Assembly: GCA_016748015.1 (NCBI GenBank) | Contig: JAAOMT010000697.1 | Coordinates: forward strand, 949,152 to 1,013,151 | Direction of reading: 5' to 3' | Source of the DNA: Geosiphon pyriformis | Taxonomy: Eukaryota > Glomeromycota > Glomeromycetes > Archaeosporales > Geosiphonaceae | DNA length: 64,000 bases | The notes under the pieces: generated by a model | The model's input: the letters and a program-made list of their open reading frames with translations, nothing else | What the model was told of the DNA's origin: nothing | The model's database searches: none | Translations under genes and position numbers: made by a program | Shown: positions 10,241 to 21,761 of the stretch, in pieces | How positions within the stretch are numbered: the stretch's first letter is position 1 | How the letters are laid out: every line of letters begins with the position of its first letter

Positions 10241-11371
10241 TCAGTAATAGGATGCTAATCCAATAAATCCTCTTAATTCTGTGGTATTTTGTGGAGTCTT
10301 GAAGTTTTTGACAGTGCTGATTTTTCCAGAGTCTGGTTTAATTCCATCTTGGCTAACAATGTGACCAAGAAAGGCCAAACTTGTTTTTCCGAAGTAGCAT
10401 TTTTTGATGTTCAGTTTAAATCCTGCTTTCCATAATTGTTGAAAAACTTCACGCAGGTGTTTTAAGTGTAGTTCAAAAGATGGTGAATAAACATCAGTAT
10501 CATCAAGATAGACAATTATTGATTTCCAAAGGAGGCCTTTGTAAACAACATCCATGAGTCTTTGGAATATTGCTGGTATATTGCATAATCCAAAAGGCAT
10601 TACATTGAACTTGTAATTTTCTTCTTGAGTGGTGAATGCTGTTTTGAGACAATCTTTGGGATCCATGGCAACTTGCCAGTATCCACTTTCTAAATCTAAT
10701 GTCAAAAAGTATTTGGACTTCCCAAAAGCATTTAGCATGTCATTAATTTGGGGAAAAAGGTAGACATCTCCAATGGTAACACTGTTGAATTGTTGATAAT
10801 TAACACAAAATCGTATCTTTCCATTTTTCTTTTTAACTAAAACCACAGGTAAAGCCCATGGACTCATTGATGGTTGAATAAGCCCATTGTTGAGCATCCA
10901 TTGTACTTCTTCGCAGATAAATTTGTGACTTTTTGGAGCAACTCGGTAGGCTTGCTGTTGCCTTGGTTTGGTATCTTCTGTATAGATTTAGTGTTGAACC
11001 AAATCAGTTCTTCCTAAGTCATTGTTGTTTTTAGCAAAGATATCAGCAAATTCTGCAATTAGCTCTTTGAGCTGGCTTTGTTGTTGTGGTTCAAGTTGTC
11101 CCATGTTGATTCGAGATAGTTTTTCCATGACAACATGGTAGTTTTCAGAGCTGGAGTTTGGGTTGATTTTTGGTAGTGAATATCCAATGATTTCCAAGAA
11201 ATTGGGAACTATTTGGGATAGTTCTTGTTGAAAGATATTACTGTGAATAACTCCAATTTCTAAGTTATTTAATAAAACTATGGGGAAATTGTTGGAATTG
11301 TAAAAAGTAACTTGGATTTTCTTTGTTCTTTCTGGAATATAAATGTTTGGGATTGAGATATTATGTTCCAA
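10241..11371 (-). pseudogene. pol: RT and upstream spacer domain of element B
   Basis: The RT has MLNNGLIQPSMSPW, KKNGKIRFCVNYQQFN, LDLESGYWQVAMD, MPFGLCNIPAIFQ, and an intact catalytic box YLDDTDVYS, ending LRGFIGLASYY at the insertion point of A. It continues at 190-1. Upstream (10988-11371) is the retropepsin-dUTPase/RT spacer with DLGRTDLVQH just before RT, equivalent to FGRTDIIQ in C and G. One stop (TAA, near 10989) separates the two pieces. RT is the best preserved part of this copy. Confidence 0.9.
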
Positions 11372-11539
11372 GCAGATTTGTTTATTGGACTCAAAAATTT
11401 GTTGTGTGTTTGTTGGTTTTTCACAAGTGTAAATCTCAGGGTGTTCTCTAAAGAGTGAAATAGTAATTGGTTGTGGAAGTCATAAAATCTGGTGAGATTT
11501 TTTCTGTTTGTTAAGGGCTATGTTTACTGGAACTGTGAA

Positions 11540-12157
11540 TCATCCAGTTGAACCAAAACCTTGGGTTCTTCTTTCACTTTTTCCCAATAGTTCTCTTTGA
11601 TTGACTAATTGTAAACCCGAAATGTTAATTAAGAGTAAATAAATGGCTTGGGCAATTTTCTCAGCATGTTCAATTTTAAACGGCTTGTCAGTTTTATTAT
11701 GGAGTATTACTGTTATGTCACCAGTATATCCAGCATCAATTATTTCTCCTTTGACATTGATTCCTTTACTTGCCAGAAAGGACCAGGAGGTGATTTGAAC
11801 CATTGCTCTTGGTGGGATTTTGAGAGCAATTTTGAGGTTGATTTTTGTGAGAGATTTGGGTTTAAAAATGAGAGTATCCTTGTCTGGATATCTTAGGTTA
11901 TATCCAGCATCAATTTCATGTGCTTTTTCAGGTTTTATTCCTTGTCCATTGTTGTTGAAGTATTTGAGTTGTAAGACAGACTGATTTTCGATAAGATAGA
12001 TGAGTGTTGTTTCAATTTCTTCTGTTGCTTCAAGTTCTCCAAATTCAATTTCGTATTCATCACTTTTGCTGGTCAAAGGAATGCTAAGAGCGTAGCATTT
12101 AGAACACCATTGTTTATCACAAGGCATTATGCATTCCTTACATAATTTAATGTTCAT
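11540..12157 (-). pseudogene. dUTPase domain of element B
   Basis: The order of motifs on the minus strand is DAGYNLRYP (motif 1), TSWSFLASKGI (motif 2, normally RSSLA), GEIIDAGYTGDITVILHN (motif 3), AEKIAQAIYL (motif 4) and TQGFGSTG (motif 5). All five dUTPase motifs are therefore present, and the motif 5 P-loop-like end is intact. Motif 2 has Arg to Trp and Ser to Phe substitutions likely to damage phosphate binding. The preceding segment CKECIMPCDKQWCSKC is the third CxxC pair of the cysteine-rich module. The domain lies between protease and RT, as in A, C and G. Confidence 0.9.
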
Positions 12158-12169
12158 TTGTTCTAGCCG

Positions 12170-12850
12170 TTAAGCTTGAACTTCTTTAATCAGGTAGGTG
12201 TGACTTGTGATTTGATGGTACACTTCTACTTCATTTTCATAATCAAATCCAGTTAATTCCATAATGTATTCAATGTATTCTGCTTCTTTCATTTGACGAA
12301 CATCTTCTTTGGTAGCTCTATTAACTAATGCCATTGCTAGGTCAAAAATCATCTCAGCATCATGGAAATAGTGATAAAGTTTGTTGAGAGCATTGTTGTA
12401 TGCTGCATTAAAGGGTGTTCCTCTTTTTACTTTTTCTGAAATTGATAAAGCATATTGGCAGGTCTGATCACAGACTTCTCCTCTTATTGCTACATCAATC
12501 CAATTGCATTCTTCTGGTAACATATCTCCACAAGTCAAACAAGGGGTGTTGTTTCATTTTCTGCTTCTTTTTATTAGATGGCCCTATTGTTCTCTGTGGC
12601 AAGTCTTGCAGTAATAACAAGTATGATTTTCATATTTTTCTTCAGGTGAAATGCAGACTCCCATTGAGAAGAGTTTCTTGTAACAGTCTTTGCATTTGAG
12701 CAGAATATAAGAGTGTTGTTTCTTTGGTTCTGGTTTAAAATATGGAATGTTCCATCCAAAGGTTTCTGGTTCCTCTGAATATGAGTTTGTTGCAAAATAT
12801 ATTTGCTCAGTTTCTTCAGCCCAGTTAGATGTTAATTCAATTGCCATAAA
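12170..12850 (-). pseudogene. Cysteine-rich module of element B
   Basis: Two overlapping readings are open here. The conserved one gives LKCKDCYKKLFSMGVCIS, then CYYCKTCHREQ, a stop (TGA), then CLTCGDMLPEECNW and VCDQTCQYALSISEKV. Paired CxxC/CxxxC spacing matches A, C and G, so purifying selection at some stage is likely. The downstream helical part (NALNKLYHYFHDAEMIFDLA) has counterparts in the others. I know no named family; a zinc-ribbon or treble-clef fold is only a guess. Confidence 0.7.
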
Positions 12851-13490
12851 TGTTTTGACTACAGGCTTTTCTTCCTCTTCTTCAAATTCGAAGACAGGAG
12901 CTTTCTCTGACCGTTTGTTGAATATATTACAAGTAGCAAGTACTCAGGCATGTTGTCCTTGATAGGAGAGTTGTAATTCTTGGGTTTTCCAGTCTAATTT
13001 TGCATTGGCTTTTTGGAGCCAATTATTTCCGACTAGGGCTTAATACTGGAGTGCATCCATTACAAGAACTTTGACTGGAATGGTAATTCCATCAAGAGTG
13101 AATGGAAAATTGTCAATTTCTCCTACTGGAGTCTTTTTCATGTCATCGGCAGTGATAATTACTGTTTGAGCTGGTCAGTCAACATTTCTCTTTAACTGTT
13201 GCATTAACTGGTAAGTGATAATGTTTCTGGTGGATCTATTGTTTAGGATCAAACGAATTGTTTTTATTTTGACTTCTGCTTCAGTGTATATAGCAGTGAT
13301 TGCTTTTTGTTTGTTGGTGGCTGCATTGCTAAGCAGGAATGGTGACTCATTTGCTTTGAACTCAAAAGGGAATATATCTGAAAGGTTGGCATTTTCAGCA
13401 ATTCTGGCTGGTGGGATTGTGGTAGGAGTATAAAAAGAGTTTTGTTGTTGTGCTGCAGCTCTATTTTATGAGAGTGCAGTATGGTAAAAA
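12851..13490 (-). pseudogene. Aspartic protease of element B
   Basis: Contains the retropepsin context RLIL...NIITYQLMQQL, then a PVGEIDNFPFTLDGI segment and ALVGNNWL typical of this family. The catalytic D-S-G triad has become N-N-R (codons at 13235-13243 on the plus strand). Each of the three substitutions is explained by G-to-A transitions on the coding strand. Several further stops occur. The protease is inactive. Confidence 0.82.
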
Positions 13491-16338
13491 TCCTGTTCTT
13501 CAGGTATTGTAAGATAGCTAGGTTGAGTATAATAATGGGTGGGTCTTGGCTGAGCTGGATTTCAGAGAACTAATTGGTTATTTGGGTTGATTTTGTTGTT
13601 GTTTGTTGCGAATTGGTTTTGTGGTGCAAATTGGTTTTGTTAAACCAATCTTTGAGCAGGTACTTGGTAATGTTGAATGGGTTGTCGATACTGTTGTTGC
13701 ATTGGCTGTGGAGCAGATTGATAGTAGTTGGTTTAATATTGTGGTCTTAATAGATAGTAAGCTGGTAGTAGTGGTGATTGGTAATAAGATTGTTGTGGCG
13801 AAGAGTAACATTGATTACTCCTATTTTGTTGGTCTCTTTGTAACTTCCTGCAATCTTTTTTCCAGTGACCAAGAATTCTACAGTAATGGCAATTTTGAGT
13901 CTGGTTATTAGAAAATGATGTGAAGTTGTTTTGATTCCGTCTTTGGAGTGGTTAATATCTTTGGGGTTGCTGTTGTTGTTGGTTGGTGAAATAGTTTTTG
14001 ACTTTTTTTGTGAGTTGGTCAATTTTCTCTTCAGCTGCTGAGCTGGTCTCTCCAATGGCTAAGTTCACAAGTTTTGTATAATTGGCTTCTTCCATGGCCA
14101 TTTCATATCTCTTTACATGCTGAATGGCAGAGTTTAAATCTTCTGGGACATGTGGGCAAATCTTTTTAATCAGTTTATCTTTTAAACCAGCGATAAATTG
14201 ATCCAAGATTTGAGCATCGAAATAATAATTATTAGTTTCAAGTTGGCAAATTTGTCTGAGAAGTTTGTTGAATTTTCCAATATAAGTCATGACAAATTTA
14301 GAGGGTTTTTGTTTGATATTGTGAAAATGATTTCGAAATGTGATTGAGATATTGTTATCGGTGAATTGTTCTAAGAAAACAGTTTTGAAAGCTGTCCAGT
14401 CATTAAAAGGGGTGGTCAAGTTTTCGAACCATTCGCCTGCTGTTTCTTTGAAAAAGTAGGAAATTGTTCTTAACATTCTGGCAGCATTCCATCTATTTGC
14501 ATCTCCAGCTTTAGTAATTTGGTTGAGCCATTCTTGGGGATTGGTTTCAATGTCTTCTCCATTAAATTCAGGGATTTTTGCGATGTATGCTGTCATTTTG
14601 TTTTCTTTGTTTTCACTGTTTATTGATTCTTTTTCAGATATTTCAGAGTCGTTTTCTTCATTCACTGCTGTCTCAGAGTGTTCACTTCGATTTTTAGCTA
14701 GAAAGTCAAGAAGATTGGAACTAGTTTAAAGGGGTTCTTGTTGTCTGGTGGGACTTCTGGGTGATGTAAAATTTTCTAATCTTGCAAATCAATTTAAGAG
14801 TGAGTTAGGTGTTTGTGCTTATGCAAGTGAAATTGGAAAAGGTGTGATAGTAAGTAGAAGTTTTGAACTGGTTCCTTGTTCAGGTGTTTGTAAGTGTTTG
14901 GCAGTTGTTTTTGGTAGTATTGGAGTATTTGGAGTGGTTTTTGAGTATTGCTTCAATTTTTGTTTGCCTTTGTTGCTTGTTTCTGTCTCTGATTTAAAAT
15001 CAATAGAATATTGAGACTGCATTGGATATGTTTCTTCACAGTACTTGATAATGTTAAAATTAAGTTTTTGAAAGTAAGTGGCAAGTGTTTCATTGTTAAG
15101 GTCTTCAGTTCCCAACTGTGAATAGTGTACTAAATTATTGTAAAGATTGCTTCTAACTTCTGAAATATTGTAATTTCCAAAAAGATAATTGTTGATGCAG
15201 TGTTACTAATAGAATTTTAGCTATTAATTAGCATGAAATTATTCTTATAATTCTTATAATTCATTAATATATTAATATCATTTCAAATTATCATTTAGTA
15301 TTTAATCAATTATTACATATCACAATTCAATTAAAATAATCCAATTAGTATAACAGAAAGTAGGATGATCAAATTACACAATACTCTGAACTTTGTAACA
15401 TTCAAAAATTCGCCGAAATTTACAGAAATTTGCCGAAATTATGAATAGTTCACCCAAATTAATCAATAGTTTAGCAAAATAACTTGTAGTTTATCAAAAT
15501 GTATCTTTAGTTTGCCAAAATTTGAGCAAAGAGAAAAAGTGCAAGTTCATAGACTAGTATTACAACAAGTTGTATAAAAGAAGAGCTTTTCTTTTTTGGA
15601 AAATGTATCTTACTTTAGATTTATCACTTAGAACCATTCTTATACACACAAAAAGAAATAAATATCAAATAAATTTGAAAAACCAAATTTTTTAATTATT
15701 GCACTTGGAAAATCCCCAAAACCCAACTAAACATTTTGAAATTGATTAGCTACCAATTTCAGTAAACTGTTAGTAACTCCAGGCCTGAATAGAAAACGTT
15801 TCTCTTGATAAAATTCTATTTCTTTTATATTTCTTTTATTTTTCTTTCTTTTCTTATTACAATCATTAGGGTAGCCTACAGATGAGATTCCTGTAGAAGA
15901 GTTGACTTTTATAGCAAAGTAACTACACATTTTAGTGAGCTTCCAGATGAGCAATTACTGGGAAAGAGTTAATGTTTACTACAACATAACTACATAAAGT
16001 AACTGGCAAGAAATTGGCCATTCCACTTATAAGCCCAGCAGTTCAAATTATAGGAGATAATTTGAAGATAAAATTTAGTTATTGGAGGTTCAACCACATC
16101 CAGAAAACGTGAATTTACAACAAACAGGCATCAACAACATTTAAGAAAAGAGACCAAAAACCTCCAATAACAGCAGTTTTTAATGTATTGGTATACTGAT
16201 TTCTTGACAACTTCAATTCCGTCTGGAATGTTAAATCTTTGCTTGCAGTAGATGTAAATTGACTAATAATACTTTAGAGTTGTTGCATCTGGTGTGGTCA
16301 CCACTTTGAAGTTGTTTTTGCTGTGTTGTTTTTGTAGG
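13491..16338 (-). pseudogene. gag: Gag of element B, split by a solo LTR
   Basis: Minus-strand Gag begins just after the primer-site region near 16338, runs to 16177, is interrupted by the solo LTR, and resumes at 15196. No ATG start is obvious. The capsid-like core lies at about 13952-14665 (ITKAGDANRWNAARMLRTIS, FNDWTAFKTVFLEQF). A CCHC knuckle, CHYCRILGHWKKDC, is at 13850-13891 with all zinc ligands intact. A Gln/Pro/Tyr-rich tail leads to the protease. Scattered in-frame stops are present. Confidence 0.8.
15201..16172 (+). repeat. Solo LTR of the B/E family inserted in Gag of B
   Basis: 972 bp, starting TGTTACTAATAG and ending CCAATAACA, flanked by perfect 4-bp duplications GCAG at 15197-15200 and 16173-16176. 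It resembles the E LTR (52421-53393) and the B LTR (16350-17281) but is in opposite orientation to B. The pair therefore looks like a 2-kb palindrome. Confidence 0.9.
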
Positions 16339-16349
16339 AGAGCACCAAA
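16339..16349 (-). other. Primer-binding-site region of element B
   Basis: On the minus strand TTTGGTGCTCT follows the LTR end (which reads TAATA, a C-to-T change from TAACA). The core is identical to the site in elements A and G. Confidence 0.55.
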
Positions 16350-16741
16350 TATTACCGGAGGTTTTTGGTCTCTTCTTAGCTCTTGTATGTTTGTTGTAAT
16401 ACTGTTAATTCACAACTATGGAAAGTGTTTGAACCTCCGATAACTAAATTTTTTCTTCAAATTATCTCTTATAATTTGAACAGCTGGGCTTATAAGTAAA
16501 ATGACCAATTCCGTGCCAGTTACTTGTGTAGTTACATTGTAGTAAATGTTAACTCTTTTCTAGGAATTACTTGTCTAGAAGCTCACTAAAAAAATATGTA
16601 GTTACTTTGCTGTAAAAGTCAATTTTTTTTCAGGAATCTTGTCTGTAGGCTACCCTAATGATTGTAATAAAAAAAGAAAAAAATAAAAGAAATGTAAAAG
16701 AAATAGAATTCTGTCAAGGGAAACGTTTTCTATCCAGGCCT

Positions 16742-16792
<51 letters not shown>

Positions 16793-17281
16793 GTTTTTCG
16801 AATTATTTGATATTTATTTTTTTTTGTGTGTGTGTAAATGGTTCTAAGTGATAAATCTAAAGTAAGATATATTTTCTCAAAGAGAGAAGCTCTTTTTTTA
16901 TACAACTTGTTGTAACACTATTCCATAAACTTGAACTTTGCTTTTTTCTACAATTTTACTAAACTAAAAATACATTTCGGCAAACTACAAGTTATTTCTG
17001 TGAACTATTAGATATTTTGGTAAACTATCAATTATTTCAGCGAATTTCTACAAATTTTGGCAAACTTTTGAATGTTATATATTTCGGGGTATTGCATGAT
17101 TAATCATTGCAATTAGGTTACTTTTGTGTTATATACAAATTGGGTTATTAATTAAATGATAACTTTGGACATTTTGCTAATGTAATAAGTGATAATTTGA
17201 ATGATAATATATGCTAATTAATGATAGGAATTATAAAGATAATTTCATGTTAAATAATATCTCTAATTTCGTTTGGTAACA
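16350..17281 (-). repeat. 5' LTR of element B
   Basis: 932 bp, starting TGTTACCAAACG at 17281 and ending CCGGTAATA at 16350. Aligned with the E LTR and the solo LTR, it lacks a short segment near 16745 where a 46-base poly-T occurs instead. The flank CTGG at 17282-17285 has no visible partner. Confidence 0.85.
16746..16791. repeat. 46-base poly-T tract
   Basis: An uninterrupted run of 46 T inside the B LTR replaces sequence that both sister LTRs have. It could be a homopolymer expansion or an assembly artefact. Confidence 0.95.
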
Positions 17282-18255
17282 CTGGTTACATGTGGAAAAT
17301 GCATAATTCATGCCTAGTTTAGATCATTTCTTTGATATATAGTACTAAGTAGTGTTTGAATTTTACTTGTTAAGCTAATAATAATAATAATAATAATATT
17401 TTTAATTTTTAATTTTTTAATTTTTATTATTATATTTGGTTTAAATTAATTGTAATTGTCTAAAAAATAACTTTAGTACAAAAATTAAAATACATTTTTT
17501 AAAATTTAAAAAATATTATTAATATATATATATATAATTTTTAAATTAAAATATATATAAAAAAATTTAAATATAATTATTATTTAAAAAGTAAAAATAT
17601 TATTTTTACAATTATAATAAATAATAATAAAACTTTTTTAAACTAATTAAAAACTGTTTTATTTTATTAAAAAAAATATTTTTATTATATTTTATTTAAT
17701 TATTTTTAATTATTATAGAAAAAATAATAATTTTTTATTTTTGCTTTTATTATAATATAAAAATAAAATAAAAATTTTGTAATTTAACAAAAAAAATTTT
17801 TTTTAATTTTAATTAATATAATATATTGAATTTAATAATTAATTAATTTAATATATATTATTTATAATAAAAAAATTATTTATTATATGTTATAAAACAT
17901 ATTAATATAAAAATATTACTTTTTAAATTTTAAAGACAAAAACTTATTAAAAAATACTTTATTATTTATATTATTAAATTTATAATATTTTATAAATATT
18001 TTTAATTAACTTTAAACATTAAAAAAATAATTATTGTTTAAAAAATAATTTACAAATTAACTTTAAGAAAACATTTAAAACCAATATATATAATAATATA
18101 AATATAATTAAAACTACTAATAAAAGTTTCTTCAACTTCAAACCAATGCTTGGTATTGTCTATTATTGATGGTAAAAATAATATTGAAGTTTTTGTCTTT
18201 CTCAATTTGGACTCGGCAAGAAAATTTCTACCAAATTTAGGTGGAATTATCCCAA
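17282..18255. other. AT-rich intergenic spacer upstream of topoisomerase III
   Basis: About 0.8 kb of nearly pure A/T (17380-18120) with an ATA/ATT microsatellite near 17379, followed by about 130 bp of more balanced sequence that probably holds the promoter of the downstream gene. No coding potential is seen on either strand. Confidence 0.7.
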
Positions 18256-18284
18256 ACGCGTCTCAAGTTTTCAATTTGACGCGT
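18256..18284 (+). promoter_or_regulatory. Two MCB-like ACGCGT boxes upstream of TOP3
   Basis: ACGCGT occurs at 18256-18261 and 18279-18284, 23 bp apart, ending 61 and 38 bp before the ATG at 18322. In other fungi ACGCGT (MluI cell-cycle box) is bound by MBF and drives G1/S expression of replication and repair genes. Two copies by chance in such AT-rich DNA are unlikely. Function here is inferred. Confidence 0.6.
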
Positions 18285-18321
18285 CTATCAAGATAGCAAT
18301 TATAACGTCAAATTTGCACTT

Positions 18322-21300
18322 ATGAAGTATCTGTGCGTTGCCGAGAAGCCCTCAGTAGCCAAGTCTGTTGCACATATTCTAGCCAATTGTCTTGCCCACA
18401 CTACCCCTCAAACGGTAAATTTGAGTGTTATAGGGGATCTAAAACCCATACCAATTTCGACTCACGAATAAGTCGCTTGTAATTTGAAGGGTTCTTCGGA
18501 AAATCAATATATAAAAAATTACACCTTTTCTTTTCAAGACAACAGTGGGAATCGTAATGAGGTCACTGTTACTGCCGTACTTGGACATTTGACCAGTATT
18601 GATTTTACCTCAGGTCATGGTTGGAGTGACTGTAATCCAATAGCTCTCTTTGATGCTCCAATAGAAACCAAAATCCTGGAGGTATTAGTGGAACTTTGAG
18701 CCTACACAATATTCTATTTATTCTATAAATAAAACAACTTTATTTTGAAAGGCAATGATAGGGGTAGCTCAAAATCTTAAGAACAAGGTATGGAGTGCGA
18801 ATTGCCTCATGATCTGGACAGACTGTGATCGTGAAGGAGAAAATATTGGAAAAGAGGTTGTGGAAGTATGTCGCCAACGAAACCCAAGGATCATTATAAA
18901 ACGGGCTCGTTTTTCGGCTATAGAGTCACGGTGAGTTTCAATAGGTCACTTGTTTGGTAGTAGGATTCTAGGCTGCCGCTAATATTTATTTAATCAAACC
19001 TCAGCGCTATTCTCAATGCTTGGTTGACTTCTGTTAACTCTTCACAAGAACAGTTAGACATGCATCAATCCGATGCAGTTGAGGCTCGAATGGAACTCGA
19101 TCTACGTGTAGGTGCTGCATTCACCCGATACCAAACTCTCGGCTTTCAAAAAGAGTTTCAAAGGCTCGATTCCGAAGGTGTAATAAGCTTTGGTAAGAAG
19201 CCAAGCATATCTCAAATTACTATGGAAACTAATTCATAATGTGCATACTTTATAAGGTCCTTGTCAGATCCCAACTCTTGGCTTTGTTGTTGATCGTTGG
19301 GAACAAAGAGAAAATTTCACCGTTGAAAAATATTGGTATATAGAAGTAATTATTAAACACCAAAATAAAGAGGTGAACTTTCGTTGGGTTAAAGAACAGT
19401 ATCAAAACGAAATTCAAATAAATGAAGCAAACAACAATCAAAAAACAAAAACAGAATACAATTGCTATGTTGAACTATTCGTTGATGCATACATAGTCAT
19501 GTTGTCTGGAAAGGACGCTATTATAGACATGGTGAAATCAGTTCCAAAATCAAAATGGTAGGAATTTTGATGGAATATCTTGTATTGACTTTAAGCTGAA
19601 GACTGAGAAGATCCATTCTTAAATTCAATAGATATCTTTTTATAAGGATCTTAGTACTCAGCTAATCTTTCGTATTGGTGATTAACCAGATAAGAAAATT
19701 TAAATTTTCATAGGAAACCGCGTCCTTTGACAACTGTAGAACTTTTGAAACTTGCGGCAAGATTTTTGCGACTTAATTCTCAATCAGCAATGATCGTAAG
19801 GAACATGTTTCTTTTATCCTTGTAATTCTTTCATTGTTTTTGCTCATCTCATTCTTTGAACGATAATCTAGTCAGCTGAACGATTATACAACCAGGGTTT
19901 CATTACCTATCCCAGAACTGATACTGATCAGTTCCCACCAAATACGGATTTTAAAGGGATTATCGGAGAACTCAAGGGTGGTGCTGAAGCTGAACTAAAC
20001 CGTGGACAAAATAATTCAACTGATCAAGGCGCTTTCGATTGGATACCGTTCGCTGAAAGGTAAAGGGCTCTCTACTTTTACGAGAACAATTAATATTTAT
20101 GATCTTAACTTAGTTTGTACTATTTCAGTTTGTTAAACGACAAGTTTCGAACCCCTCGAAACGGGCAGAAGAATGATGGAGCCCATCCCCCTATTCATCC
20201 GATAAGATATCCGTCATCCTATCTCCAGCATAGGGAAGACCAGGATCTTTATAATTTCATCCTAAAATATTTTTTGGCTTCATGTGCTGATGATGCCAAA
20301 GGACAAGAAACTATTGTTGAAATCAAGGTTGAGGAAGAAACATTTCGCGCCACAGGTATTTCATAATTATGAATTTATTATCTGCATAAAAATTCAAATT
20401 TAAGTAATTTTTTAGGTCTTGTAATTTTGGAGCGCAACTGGCTTGAAGTATATCCTTATGAGAAATGGGGCGAGCGTGATATACCTAATTTTCGAGACGG
20501 ACAGATTTACAAAGACCCAATTGTCTTGAAAAAAGAGGGGAGAACGACTGCCCCCGAATTACTTACTGAGGCCGATTTAATTACATGCCTATATGAAAAC
20601 GGAATCGGTAGGTTTAGCAATCCTTTCTGTTTGGTATAGTTTGTCATCATCATTGACAATATTTAATGAAAAAGGAACGGATGCTACGATTTCCGAACAT
20701 ATATCAAAAATATTTATTCGCAATTATGCGGATAAATTAAGAGAGGGTCAAAAAGAATATATTTATCCCTTAGAATTAGGTTTGGCTTTAATACATGGAT
20801 ACAGAGAAATCGGATATGAATCATCGTTATCCAAACCTTTCTTGAGGCGAAAAGTAACCATATTAATGATGCAAATTCAACAATTTGATTTTTCATTACT
20901 CAGCATACTATTAATTCATTGGTATCAATTTGTCGGCCAGTTAGAAGAAGAACTTCAACAAATCTGTGATAATCAAAAAACAAAAGGTGAAGTTGTCGCA
21001 ACGTTTGTTGACAAATATCGTAATATGTATTCGATGACGGTACAAGAAGAGGCAAAAATTATTCAGGTTTTTATCTCATCTAAAACGGCTCATCAAAAGC
21101 TTCAGATCAATACAAAATAGTGATACCATTAAAAACAAAATCTAGGCGTTTATGCGTCATTTCGGCCCTCCTGTTTGTAGCGATCCCGACGGATCATACA
21201 TAGTTGGATCAAGAAAAATTGAAAGGAGAAGAGTAAGGCAAAATTTCGTCTCTTAAAAAATACTTGTGTTCGATATTGTAATAATGAGTTACATTATCCA

Positions 21301-21761
21301 CCACAACCATTTTAGTCGCTCATCAATCCTTTTAACATCAAACTATACTTCGTATTTGACATCACAATTCGCCATTTTGATATTCTCATTAACGGTTTAT
21401 TAAATTCCCTTAGTTTCAAGCTCCAAATAATGTAAATGGCTCGATGAACGTCCAAAACTCTTGTTATGGATGTGGACAGGTATTAACATAATCCGCAACA
21501 CGATATAATACACATTGAATTCAATTTGAGTAGATAATAGCTGATAATTATCCTGTTATTATTTAGCCTGGTCATTTTGCCAATGCTTGTCCAAGTCGTC
21601 AAACTAGTGGAACTAGTAATGGCTCAAGTAGATCATATCCCCAAACACGTCAAAATAGCCGAAGCACAAGGGGGGTACCTTCAGGCGGCGGAACCGGCGG
21701 CAGGGGCCAGCGTAGGGGAGCTGCTAGAAGATCAAGGCAGAATCTTGATGAATGGGAATAG
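18322..21761 (+). CDS. TOP3: DNA topoisomerase III (type IA), spliced
   Basis: Type IA topoisomerase that cuts and passes single strands, normally acting with a RecQ helicase to dissolve recombination intermediates. My 14-exon model, phase-consistent with GT..AG introns of 60-181 nt, is 18322-18414, 18490-18681, 18752-18930, 19005-19192, 19257-19557, 19714-19795, 19872-20059, 20129-20355, 20416-20607, 20675-20853, 20941-21066, 21146-21232, 21414-21479, 21567-21761 (764 aa). Toprim: [11 protein letters not shown] (residues 5-15, Glu8) and DCDREGEN (D119, D121, E123). The active tyrosine is Y358 in [25 protein letters not shown] and [14 protein letters not shown] are typical of the family. The C-terminus has a CCHC knuckle ([14 protein letters not shown], 695-708) and an Arg/Gly-rich tail. 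Exons 11-13 are least certain; the intron 11 donor GTTTTT is weak. This is the only host gene in the window. Confidence 0.93.

Larger units (their letters stand above)
10241..17281 (-). mobile_element. Element B: Ty3/gypsy element with dUTPase, 5' LTR to RT
   Basis: Runs right to left. The 5' LTR is at 16350-17281, followed by a primer-site-like TTTGGTGCTCTCC, Gag, protease, cysteine-rich module, dUTPase and RT, then element A, then the remainder at 190-1. A solo LTR (15201-16172) interrupts Gag after codon 50 or so. Removing it and one GCAG copy gives a continuous Gag (..YQYIKNCINNYLFGNYN..), which supports the reconstruction. The LTR family is shared with element E. The partner target duplication and 3' LTR are outside the window. 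Confidence 0.88.

Noticed and set aside
15198-17284. TIR (foldback or hAT-like) transposon with CAGTGTTAC ends
   Set aside because: The left arm alone has a perfect GCAG duplication, the 180-bp middle is B Gag start with a primer-site-like motif, and the arms match the E LTR. The CAG/CTG outside the arms is coincidental.
17380-18120. Possible origin or centromere-like A/T block
   Set aside because: Similar A/T blocks occur at 22050-22980 and 29660-30390 without any distinct motif; nothing beyond composition supports it.
20593-21120. A stand-alone 175-codon gene
   Set aside because: It is TOP3 exons 10 and 11 plus an 87-nt intron without stops; the LSKP and LEEELQQIC parts join when the intron is removed.
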